In this document: positions 49,301 to 61,300 of the stretch, in pieces | Layout of the letters: each line of letters starts with the position of its first letter | Position numbering within the stretch: the stretch's first letter is position 1 | DNA from: Prinia subflava | Taxonomy: Eukaryota; Chordata; Aves; Passeriformes; Cisticolidae | Direction: 5' to 3' | Assembly: GCF_021018805.1 (NCBI RefSeq) | Contig: NC_086259.1 | Span: 5,518,001 to 5,582,000, forward strand | Length of the DNA: 64,000 nt | Notes under the pieces: model-generated | The model's input: only the letters and a program-made list of their open reading frames with translations | Told to the model about the DNA's origin: nothing | Database searches by the model: none | Made by a program: the position numbers and the translations under genes

Positions 49301-52300
49301 AGGAGACTTCCCTGCAGTGTGCACTGAATTCCAAGGTATTCCTGTTTGTCTTCCAGCCTGAGTTCTTTCTGGTGCAACACCACAGAGGTGCAGATGTTCA
49401 CTGCTAACAGGGTTGCACTGTTAAAGAGAAGAGCTTTGTTTCACCCCAAGGAAGAAAGGTCCCATTTATACCCCAGCATCAGGAATACTCTGTGGGATAG
49501 AACATGAACTTGTAAATGGGTACTTTTAATCTGCTCAGTCATAATCTGTTACTAATTATTAGGTTGTCAGTTAATTTGTGTTTCAGTCAGTAGATTCCTC
49601 TGTAAGTGGAGTTACACTGGTTCTCTTTAATATTTTTGTGCAGATTTTGTCGTTGATGGAATTAAATTATCTAACATTTGAAAGAGGACAGAGTGCTTCT
49701 GAGGTAACAGCCCTTTGCTAAACTGTTCCTTGCCTATGCTAAACTTCCTTAGTTTGATATTTAACCTTTCCTGGTTGTTTGTTTGTTTGATTGATTAATT
49801 TTTATATGTCTTTTCCCAACTGTAAGTCACCGCTTAGGTCTCCTCAGCACTCAACAGAAACTTTCAGCAGAGGCTCATCTGTCTCAAGCCTGTCATCAGC
49901 ATCAACTGATATAAGGCAAGAAGAAGCAAAGAACAGTTATAAAGAGGTAAGACTGGTGGTTTGACAGTAAGCAATGTGAAAGAAGCTAAGAGTGATAATT
50001 TGCCACAGTGTTTCAAACTGCTTCTTCAGGAGTAGCCTTCAGTCTGGTTTGGAAAATGCTAACTGCTGTCATCTCTGCCCCTGAGCACTTATTTTTGTGT
50101 GGGTCAACTGCTCTGTTGGTTATTTCTGGGGGAAAATTGACACCATCTCTGAAGTAGTTGTTCATATTTATTGAAGTTAACTACGTAATTTGGGAATTTG
50201 TTGAGGTTTACCAAAGTACAGAGGCAGTCAGTGCCCCATCTGGGGCTGTCCCATCCAGGAATTGAGTGCCACTGTTGGCTTACAAAATCTGTCAGGGAAA
50301 AGAGACTGGTACAGGCATGCTGGCAAACAGGAAACTGGAATGTTAGGACATGCTTTTAAAGTAGGCCTGGGAATCAATTTTTTAACAAGTGAAGAAGTCC
50401 AGACTATTTATTAAATATCTTGCATCTATGTGTTTGGTGATTTTGCTCTGTCCACACCAGATGGCATCCTCTGAATTTTTGCCTGTGGATCTCAGATCCA
50501 CACTTTGTTACCCCTTCCCAAGACTGTCATACCACCACTCATTCTAATGCTTCTTTTTATTTTTCCTAGTCTGCCTATTCATTTTTTTCCCAAATTGACC
50601 ACCTAAGTATGTTTGTTTCTCTCAGTATCACCTCTACATTGAAATTCTTCCTTTTCCTGCTATTAAAAGGTTCTTCTCATGCCAGAAGTTTCAGTTTTCT
50701 AAAAATACTGAAGAAACACAAAGGTGCAAATTTTGACTGGACAATGTGATTTCACACTTGAGTTGCTCTAGGAGGGACTCAGTGCAGGGCTCTACCTCCC
50801 TGTTTGTACAGAGTCAAGCACTCTAAGTAAGTTCTCCTCATAGACTGAGGATTTATTTTTCTTTGAAGGAACAAATTTATCACACCCAAGTGCTAAGACT
50901 GTAGTTCAGACCAGGGAAAAAGATTAGAGTGCTTACACCTGAGGTCCTTGGGGTGAATGACCTTCCCTGTAATCCAGCTTTAGTTCATTTCTGTTTGCCA
51001 AGTTCCACCTGGGCTCCCTGCTCAAAGAGGCAAGAGCCTGATGCTGAGAGAGCTCCATGAAGGGAATACCACTGGAAATAATTGGAAAATGATATGGTCA
51101 GTTTTCTGGATTTTAAGGTTTGCACCTTGGATTAAGGGGATCCTGTCAGACCTTTATTAATCAATACTGAATTAAACCCTTAAATGACCCAGTCACAGTG
51201 GCTTGTTTATTATGACGTAGAAAAAAGAGAGTGAAGGAGCCAAGGTTGCAAATTTGGGACTTGCTCTGTTGGAGCTAAAACCTCCATGCACAGTTTCTCT
51301 TCAGCAGCTGAAAAACTGGCCATGCAGGTGAATTGTAGTAGAGTTGTTCCTTCTATTTTTACATTTAAAGGAAGGTTCTCTTCTATGGAAGAGTGAGAAA
51401 ACAAACTGGAAAGATGGGGAAATGCATGTAGCAGACATTTTGCTCTGAGTACTCTTAATAAATTATCTATAAGCTGCATAACAAATGTTGTACCACTGCT
51501 GGGGCCTGAGGCAGCTTTTAGTACTTTAAGAAAGTTGTTATTTTTGGAAAGAAATTATCAGAGCTTGTGGGTCACTGCTGTTATTGTTAGGCATCTTGTA
51601 TGACACAAGATGACTCCTGAAAAATCCTTAACACCTTCATGTTCTCCAGTGACATTATTCTGTATGATTAGGGGAAGTTCAGGGGAGGCACAGACCTCCC
51701 TGGTGTGTACAGTCCATTTTAGCTGTGTATGTGGAGAGATTGGGATTCAGCTCACCCAGCTTCTGGAAGACAGTTGTCCTCACTTCAGACATCTCTTTCC
51801 CCTCCTTAGTGGAGGGAAGCTAACTCCAAAGAGGAGTTAATCTCAGGCATGCTTAGTTTGACCTGAGTTGCATTCAGTTGCTATTTGTTGACTGCATTCT
51901 GTAGTTACCAGAGAGGGAGTTTAAATGCCTGCCTGAGATTTAGACAGCTGACTTTTAGACATGCAAAGTTAAGGAAAAAAATCAAAGAGTCATGGATTCT
52001 GTCTGGAGTGACCAGTGCATGACTTCAAGGCTCTTCATCCTGTATTAGAAAGGTAGTAATAAAACCAAACTCAGCAATATTCCTAAGAAGAGATAAAAAT
52101 TGAGAGATTTGATCTGGCCTCTGATCTTCCAGCTATTTGTGTCCTGTTTTTCATCTAAAACCCTGAAGAAAGAGATCAGAGTAATAGAGCACAAACTTCA
52201 GTCTCGTTCTTCCTTGTTTGCCTTGCCAAACACGGGTCATCCTCAGCAAGGTGCTAATTCCATGTGAAGATTGAACTGTGACTGAAGCTGTCACTCCATG

Positions 52301-55300
52301 GCATCTTCAGCTTGCAAGGTTCCTTACCACTGTAACTAGTGTGCTTACACAGCAGCATCGTGGGATTCCAGCACAGTGCTGGAATAATTTGCTATAAGGC
52401 TGAAACAGACTTTCACAAAGCAGCTTAAATGGTTTCTGGCACTCTGCAGAGCCAGGGGAAATGTGAGAGGACTGATGGACTGTCCCTGCCCTTTTGCTGG
52501 CACCTTTCCCATTCCTATCGGGTTGGATCTCGACTCATTCATGTGAGAGCAGAGAGCTAGAGAAGTGAAGAGAGAAGTTAATCTCCTTCTGCTTGCTCCA
52601 GCAACCTGAGGGCTCAGGGGAATGGCAGCAGTGCTCTTCTTCTTCCCTCACATGTCTCTTTTCCCCTGCAGAGCTCATGGACAGGCGAGCACCTTCAGCC
52701 AGCAGTGCAGGCTTGACCTTCCACTTGCATGGGCTCATGCTGTGCTTGTCCTATTGCACACTTTTGATATTTATATCTTTCCAGATTTTAAGTAAGAAAA
52801 CAAATTCCATACCTAAAGTGAAGTTAGATTTGTGAATGTTTGGGTTTTAGCACAGGATTAAACCAGTTATCTGCAGATGTAAAGGTAACAGTTGGAGAGC
52901 ATCTTTTTCATCTTAAGCTGTTGTACCTCCATAGCACCATGAAACCTGCCATCCTTGATGTTCCTGGAGCACAGAGGAGCTCAGCAGGAGTCCAGACAGT
53001 ATCAGTGGACATTGGGGTGGGAATTTGCCTGGAGCAGGGATTTTTAACATTGAGTTCACACAGAAATGCACAGGGCAGCTGCTACTGGAGCAGCACAATA
53101 AAATATATCAGCTTACATGGCTTTGTTTATGGGTGGGCCACACAGGCTCAATTTAGGTAAGTACTGTTTAACTAAGCAAGTCAGAGATCATCAAATGGCC
53201 ACAGGCCTTGTACAGATTGTCTGTTTCATAAAGGAAGAAGGTTTTTCTTTTAAAACTTTATCAATAAATATGAAATGGGCCAGCAGTAATCCTACTGCAT
53301 GAGCTTAGGAGGTTAGCAAAGGACACAGGATTTTCTGTGTTCTGCTTAATACCAATATTAACAAAGCAAATAAATTATTTTCTTCATACATAGGTGGAAA
53401 AACTCCTGAGAGCAGTTGCTGATGGAGATCTGGAAATGGTGAGTGTTAATGTGGCTATTGAATATTATTGAATTCCATTTTGTCTCATTCAAATTGAGGA
53501 AGTTACTTGTAAAGAGTATCAAGTAGAGAATGTTTTGGGTATTAATCTCATGTAAAGAGGACATTTAGGGGTCACTGGTCAGCACAGGGATGCTCTTTGT
53601 GGGGCACACAGTGTGTAGTTAGGATTTCACCTCAAATGGACAGCTGCTGGCTATACTAATACCAGTTTCAGAGGTGATGTTCTGTAATTTGTGGTACCAC
53701 CTGTCTTGACTGGGTTTTTTTTATTTATGATTGCCTTTATTCCTTAAAAAATAAAATGCTTCCAATGTCATTCTACTGAAAAATTGAAGATGACACAGGA
53801 ATCTTTAGGAGTTTTGCTTTTGGAAATGTGTATAAGGCTGTAGATTTCTTTATTTTCTTGTTGTTCACAGAACAAACCCATAAAGCTGTGTGAGAATGCA
53901 GGTTCTGCTGGGTTCTTGTTCTGAAAAACCTGTTTAGGTTTGGTTTGTACCAGGAGTTACAAATGCCAGTGAAGCTTCATAGAGTCATCAGAAAACAGAA
54001 AACCCTTGTTACAAAATATGTGCCATGTTAATACTGTTTCTCTTATGTTTTATTCCACTGAGATGATAGAAATAATTTTATCAGCTGATAAGGAAGTGTT
54101 CAGTTGTTGAGTACATATCATTATCCTAGGTTACAATGTGACTTAATATAAGTAATTACTTCCAAGCCAGCCCTGAAGTCATTTCAAGAAGCAGGAACAT
54201 GTACAGTGGTGATATTTGCTGTCTTCCTGGCCAGTGGTAAATGTGCATGGATTACAGTTAACTTTTCACCCACTTTGTGAAAATCTAAACTTCATCAAGA
54301 AAATGAAATATAGTGCTATAACTTGCTGGAAAATCAGTATCTAGCACTCAATAGATACCAGCAATGACAAGCATATAGAAATTCAGTCTGTGCATTCAGA
54401 TGACAGAATCACCTTATCTTTTGTGGCTTTACTTTCCTCACTACTGAAGTTCATGTTGCAGCTGTTCATAGAAGGAGAATCATCCAAGTGGATGACAAAG
54501 GTTATAGATTGTATATCTCTTAAAAAACCATGGGTATTTAAAAACTCTGACCTTATTCTGACAGCCTGAGGTCTGTCTCCATAGGAACAGCCACAGCAAC
54601 CAGGTCATTGGGGCTGCTGTAGATTTTTGCTGTGACAGCCAGCTGAGCTTTGCAAGAGGAGGCATTAACAAAGTGCAAGAAACTGGAAGGTTAAAAAAAA
54701 TAAACATTATGATGTGATTGGTGTTGTCTCAGCACAGCTACTGGATTTGGTGCTCTCCTTGTACCCAGCCTGTCCAGTGAAAAGGATATGTGCACATCTG
54801 GCACAGAAAAAAACCAAATCTCTTGTCTGAAATAAGTGTTGAGGAGCAGCTGAAGGTTGGAGTGAGGGTACAGAGAGCCAGAGTGCTCGGCTGGGTATTC
54901 CAGAGTAACCCAGCAGTGTAAAGAACATTTCAGGTGACAAGTTACCTAGCTCATGAGACTGGACAGTCTCCTGAGGTGGTTCAGCGTGTGTCTGCTTGGA
55001 AGTACAGTTTATACTTTGACAAAAAATACTTTTTAACCAAGAAGAATGGCTGCTGCACATTATAAGAGATGGGCACAGGAGCAGTGTGTTCAGGGTTTTG
55101 GGAGGCACTGGTATCCATGTGTTGGGAGCTGTGCACTGGATAGTGAGAGCAGCAGTGTTGGGCTGCCACAGGAGGAGGGGGAAGCTGATTGTGAGAGTCT
55201 TGGTGAGTCTGAGGGAAAGGGGGACGTGAAGTGACAGTTCTGCTTCTCTTAGACATGTACAAATGTAACAAGCAGTAAAGCTTTGCTGAGCTGGCCTTCA

Positions 55301-58300
55301 GAAACAGGCAGGCTTGAGAGAAGATTCCTTTTACTCAGAGAACAATGTGGAATTTGCAGGGAAAGCAGTATTCTGTGAAAAACATCCCTTTTCAGGTTCA
55401 AATACATTATCATTCAGAATGAGGTATAGGGCCCTTCCTGGCTGTGCCAGGATTTGTTGTAGCTGCATGTGTTTAAGTGGATAGGACATGGATGTGTTGT
55501 TTTCCCAGAGCTCAGAGATGAGGAGCAGAACCTGTGACAAGTGTGAGAGTAAACAGAGTGGGAGGAATGTCTCAGAAATCCCACTGTCCCATTCCCTTGG
55601 ACTAGCAGCTGTAGAGCTCTTGGCTTGCTCCAGTAGTAATGGAGACTTAATACAGTCACTGCTAATTCTAAAATGGCTTTAGTGAAATGTAGATTAATGA
55701 ATGTCAAGATAAAAATGTTCTGCTTGAACAGCTTTTGTTGTTGTTCAGTGAAATGTAATGTAAAATTTACATGCCCTAAGTATCACTGCAGGTTGCACAT
55801 GAATGTCCTGAGCCCTAGGACTTCACTGAAGGGTCTGTCTCAAAAATGAGGGATTGTACATTGAGGAAGAAGTGACACTGTCCAACTCCTGAGAAGGGAC
55901 AGACCTAAGGAAAGTCAGTGCCCCTGTGCAAAGTTTTGGGTATCAGTTAAATATTGTCATTGTTGTCATTCTTTATGCTCTTTAAAGCAAAAGATGAAAC
56001 AAAATTCACATTGATACGAGCTGGCACAAATCATCGGAGCTAAAAGGATTTGGAATGTTTGAGAGTGGGTGAACACTGAAGTTGTGATTATGCAGCAGGA
56101 AGTCATTTATAATTCCCTTCCCTGCTGTACTTGGAGAACTTCCTAGCTGCTTTGTCAACAATAACACTTGATTTTTTAATTTGGCCTGTGGGCAGCTGGT
56201 GGCAGGAGGTGGCTGTGTGCTCTCCCTGAGATACTCACAAGTGTATGTTTGTCAAATCTGACTTGTCTACATGCAGATCTGTTAGAAAATGGAAATTCTG
56301 GACTCTATAAAGAAGGACTTGCTTTTTATGCCAGGTCCGTTATCTCCTGGAATGGGTGGAAGAAGACTTGGAAGATGAGGATGACACAGCCAGTACATCA
56401 AAACCAGAATTCTGCCATCCATTATGCCAGTGCTCAAAATGTGGGCCAGCACAAAAGGTTGGAATATCCATTCTGTAAAAAGAATCATGTATATTCTTGT
56501 AATGTAAGTTTTAGCTCCAGGGAAATAGCATTTATACTGCCCAGCACCTCTGTCTCTGTCTAAGAAATTAACTATATACAGATTTTCACACTTCATCTGA
56601 TGGTGTGAATTTGTTCTTTTTTCAATTAAACTGTTGAAAATTTTGAATACAGGAACCATGGTCATGTACTTGCTCAATGTTTAAAGGATTAAGAAAGCTT
56701 CATAGGTTTTTTAAGGATATGTGGAGCACTGTGAGGAACATTTGGGCAACTTTGAATAAATATTCTTTTCTAAGCCTCTGGTGCTGTGTAGTTTACACTG
56801 CACTGGCACAGCATATCTGCTTACCTGTTAGTAATCAGTTCAGCAAGGAATACCTGCTAATCCCAGAATCCATGTAATGCTGATAAAGTCTTTTTTTTAA
56901 TTGCATGGCATCTTGTCTACAAGCCATATCTAAAGCCTCTTCAGAGATTAGATATAATTACAAAAATTTCTTTTCACTTGCAAAGATTTCCATCCCCCTG
57001 ATTTACCACACTTTAGAATAGACCAAGGCTTTACAATACACTCTTTTTATGGGTGTGGTGGTATTGGTTTGATTTGGGGATTTTTTTTATGTATGTGTTT
57101 TTGGTTTGGTTTTGTTGTTTTTTTTAAATAAGGAATGATCCCAGCTTTTTGGAAATAGAAATTCCATAACTTTGCTTCTAGGAGGTGCCTGAAGGTGTAC
57201 ATAACTGGATAAGTCATTGCAAAATAAACCTAAGTGCAAATTTTCAGTTTATTGGCTACTTTGGGGTTAGCAGCACAGTGAGATGGCTTAACTTCTAAAT
57301 TCCCCACTGCCACCACACGCTTATTTTGTGCTGTTCTTTAATGCTTCACAGCATTTAAGATTGGGCTGTCACAGGAGGTGAGAGTCTTGGGAAAGGGGGC
57401 AGTGAACAAAGCACACCACGCTTTGTTTTCTGCTAAGGGGTGGTGGCCCTGTGCCCTCAGGACAGAGATCATGTGCTAAAGATGCCAGAGCTCCAGTCCA
57501 TAAAGCTCAATTTATTGCTGACAGGGAGGGGAATGGCATCTGCTGTGGAGTTTATTTATCTGCTGAATGAGGAGAAGAAGGAACTTGTTCATTAATCCTA
57601 ACCCCTGTGTTAGGCAGGCACGTGTTGAAAGCAGAGAATGAAAGGTTGTGCACCACTGTAAATGTCAGGCAGCCACAGTTTGCAAGAGGAGCGAAAGAGG
57701 ATGTTCTGTGCTGCTGGGTAAACTGTCCTCCAGGTGCTTTCCTTATCCTGGCTCCCCAGAGGAGTCTGTTCTCCGGGCCACTCTTGCTTCCAGATGAATT
57801 GAATTAATTTTAGTTTGTATCCTTATTACCCCAAGCTTCATGCAACATTGAGGTGTTTATTGTCTGTCTCAAAGAGCATAAATATCTGTTTAAATGAAAG
57901 TAACTAATTAACACTGCTTCATATCCAGGATGAGCATCCTAACAACTGTATAAAAACTTCCAGTTTCACTTATGTCTCGACCTGTGTTGCTTTAGCCTCT
58001 TTTTAAAAATGAAAATGGGTCAAAGGCATTTTCCTGTAGCTTTACAGCTGAACTGGATATCATGAATACTTTGCCTGGAATTGCTCTTCATGAAGTTACT
58101 GTGTTGGAAGAAAAGATATAACAATAAAAGTTATTTTCTGTTGAAATATACTACCAATCTGCTCTGCTTTACTGACTTTTTCTGATGGCCTCAAGTTAAG
58201 CTCTAGCAGAATTTCGTGTAATGCCCATCTGCCTGTTTTATATAAAGTTAGCAGGTATTTGGCAATGTCATTAATCGAAGCATGCCTATTTTTAAATGGT

Positions 58301-61300
58301 TTTGTTGTGTGTTTCCCTCCACAGAAGTTTTCCCGGATCTGCGCCAACGGGCTGGGGGTGAACGTTTGCAACCAGGACGGTTTCACGCCGCTGCACATGG
58401 CTGCCCTGCACGGGCACGGCGCGCTGGCGCGGCTGCTGCTGCGGCACGGCGCCGGCACCAGCGCCAGGAACGCGCAGCTGGCGGCTCCCCTGCACCTGGC
58501 CTGCCAGAGGGGACACTGCCAGGTAACCCTGCCCGCCAGGGACGCTGCCCTGGGAAATCAGCAACCAGGACAAACCAGGACAGAGAGAACGGGTCTGGCG
58601 GGTCTGGTTTTGGGTTTCAGTGTCTAAATATTGTCTTGGTTTGGAAAGATGGGTATCTGCCAGGGAAAACTGGAGTTTCTCTTGGAATGGAGAATGTAAA
58701 CCCCCCTCCTTCCAAATTATTACAACTTTGCAATTAGGATCTTCCAGACAAAAATATGGGAATAGGAATAACAGTTGTTTACTAGGAATATTAAAAAATA
58801 CAAATGCAATAATACAAAAAAACCAGCAAACAAACAGAAGTCCTAGAAAACCCTAATGGAGTCAGGACTATGACCTGACACCCTGCTGGCCAGGGTGTTG
58901 GAGGCAGTCCAAATAAATCCTCCTGGAGTGACAGATGTGGTTCTGTTGGAGTAGAGATAATCCTGTAGACAGGTTCAGTGGTGGTGAGATGAGTCCAGTC
59001 ATCCTCTGGGAATCCAGTGGAAAAGAGGATGATCTGGGGTCCCTGTGTCCCCATTTTTATCTGGGTAGGGAATGGTTGTCTCCTCCCCACAATGGGATGG
59101 TGTAATGTGTCATGGCACTGGTGAGCCTTAATGGCCCATTAACAGAAGATATCCCCCAGAGGGTGGACAGTTGATGAAAGAGATAAGAAACATTGCCCCA
59201 CCTGGTTTTAACAGCTGGGCTGTTATCAGAAGGCATCCACCCTCCTCCATCCTGGAGTTACAAGAGATAAAGAAAAAAGAAACCCTCCCCCAACTGCTTT
59301 CTACAGATGAAATGGGATACACTTTTTTTTTTTTGGTTACATAGCTCAAGACAAATGTCCAGAATGAAAGGGGAACTTCGAGCTGAAATCGTTTCAGTAG
59401 ACACCTTTTCTTTATAAATTACTTAAAATGCTGGTTTAATGCAAATGGTGCAAAAACCTTCTGTCAAACTTCGAATGCTTTAAGCATCCCTTGTGCAGCT
59501 CAATCTTCTGTGTGCATTGCTCTGTACCTTCTTCTCTAGGTTATGTTTGTGTCTTGGCACCTTGTGGAGCCACAGTATTAAATAGTTCCTGTAGTTTCAG
59601 CTCATTTAATTAGATCATGAGCCAAGTGGAGCTTTGAGGCAGCAGATAACTCCTCTCTCTCTTCAAGTCAGGGAAGCAAAAGCAGGGAAGGAGAAGCATG
59701 AGCCCATGTGGGGAGGGTGTCAATACAGGAGGGAGACTAAATGAGATGGGAAAATAGCAAACATGAACAAGCAGGGGCAGACAGGCAAATGGAAAGATGC
59801 AGAAAAGCAGAAAATTAGGGTTTTAAAAATCAGGAGCTGAAGACTGCAGGAGGGGAAAAAAGAGAATTTTGAAAATGATGGGAAGACGAAGCACTGGGGA
59901 AGCAAGAAAAACCAAGACTACAACTCAGAGCTGTAGGTTAATTCATGGGATAATTTTAGATCAGTTCATGGGATAATTACAGTATAAAGAACTCCTTCCA
60001 AGTGTTGTGATGAGTTTGGAAAAGGTTGCTGCTGCTGTGGTGGTTGGCTTTTGATGTCTTTCTAAGTTACTGGTTATATTTGTTTTTCACACACTTAGAG
60101 TTTTGTTTTTTAACCTTTCTTATAGTTGCTTAAATTTTCTTTTTTAGAAGTGTGTGTTAAAACATGAAAATTAGTCTCATATTTAGTAAGTCGCTATTCT
60201 TATTCAGTAAGAGTAAAGCTGTTACTTCTTTCAATAGGTAGTAAATTGTCTGATGGATTACAATGCTAAACAAAATAAAAAGGATATATATGGAAATACT
60301 CCCTTAATTTATGCCTGCATGAATGGTCACTATGAGACTGCTGCCCTGTTGTTGCAGGTAAGATCACTGAAGACAGGGTGTTCTGCTGGTATTTCTCACA
60401 TGATATCTGTGCTTACCTAGTACTCAGGATCAGTATTTTTAGTTAAGCATTTCTCTATCAAATATATTTGGGGAAAGAAATGAGTTTTTGTTAACTTTCT
60501 CCTTTCAGTCCCATCCCTTCACAGATTTTAAGCATATAAAGATTACCTTGCTGTTGTGCAGGTAGCTGTTTTTATGGAACTTCTGTGTGGCAGGTTTTCT
60601 TGCCTGGGATTCTGTCACACAGGGTTGGGGGTTTCTTAAGTATCTCTTAAGCTTGGAATAAATCATAGATATATGCAAAACTGAAACGAGCTGATCCCTG
60701 AAACTGTGGCTCTGAGATGGGCCCTGACGAGCCGGGTGGGTCCTGGTTGCTGTGGTGGTGCAGCTGCTGCACCTCTCCAGCCCTTCTAACTCTGCTTTCC
60801 TTGGCTGCAGCGCGGAGCCTCCGTGAACCTCTGCAATGCCCAGGGCAGCACAGCCCTGCACGAGGCCGTGGCGGGCGGGAGCGAGGCGCTGGTGGCACTG
60901 CTGCTGCAGCACGGGGCCCTGCGGCACCTGCGCAACGAGCGCGGCTGCACCGCCGCCGACTGCGCCCAGCCCGTGAGTGCTGCAGGGGCGGGGGGCGGGC
61001 TGCAGGGCTGCCGGCACTGCAGGGCTGCCGGCGCTGCACGGCTGCTGGCACTGCAGGGGCGGGGGGCGGGCTGCAGGGCTGCCGGCACTGCACTGCTGCT
61101 GGCGCTGCAGGGCTGCCGGCACTGCACTGCTGCTGGCACTGCACTGCTGCTGGCACTGCACTGCAGGGCTGCCGGCACTGCAGGGCTGCCGGCACTGCAG
61201 GGCTGCCGGCGCTGCACTGCTGCTGGCACTGCAGGGCTGCTGGCACTGCAGGGCTGCCGGCGCTGCACTGCTGCTGGCACTGCAGGGCTGCTGGCACTGC

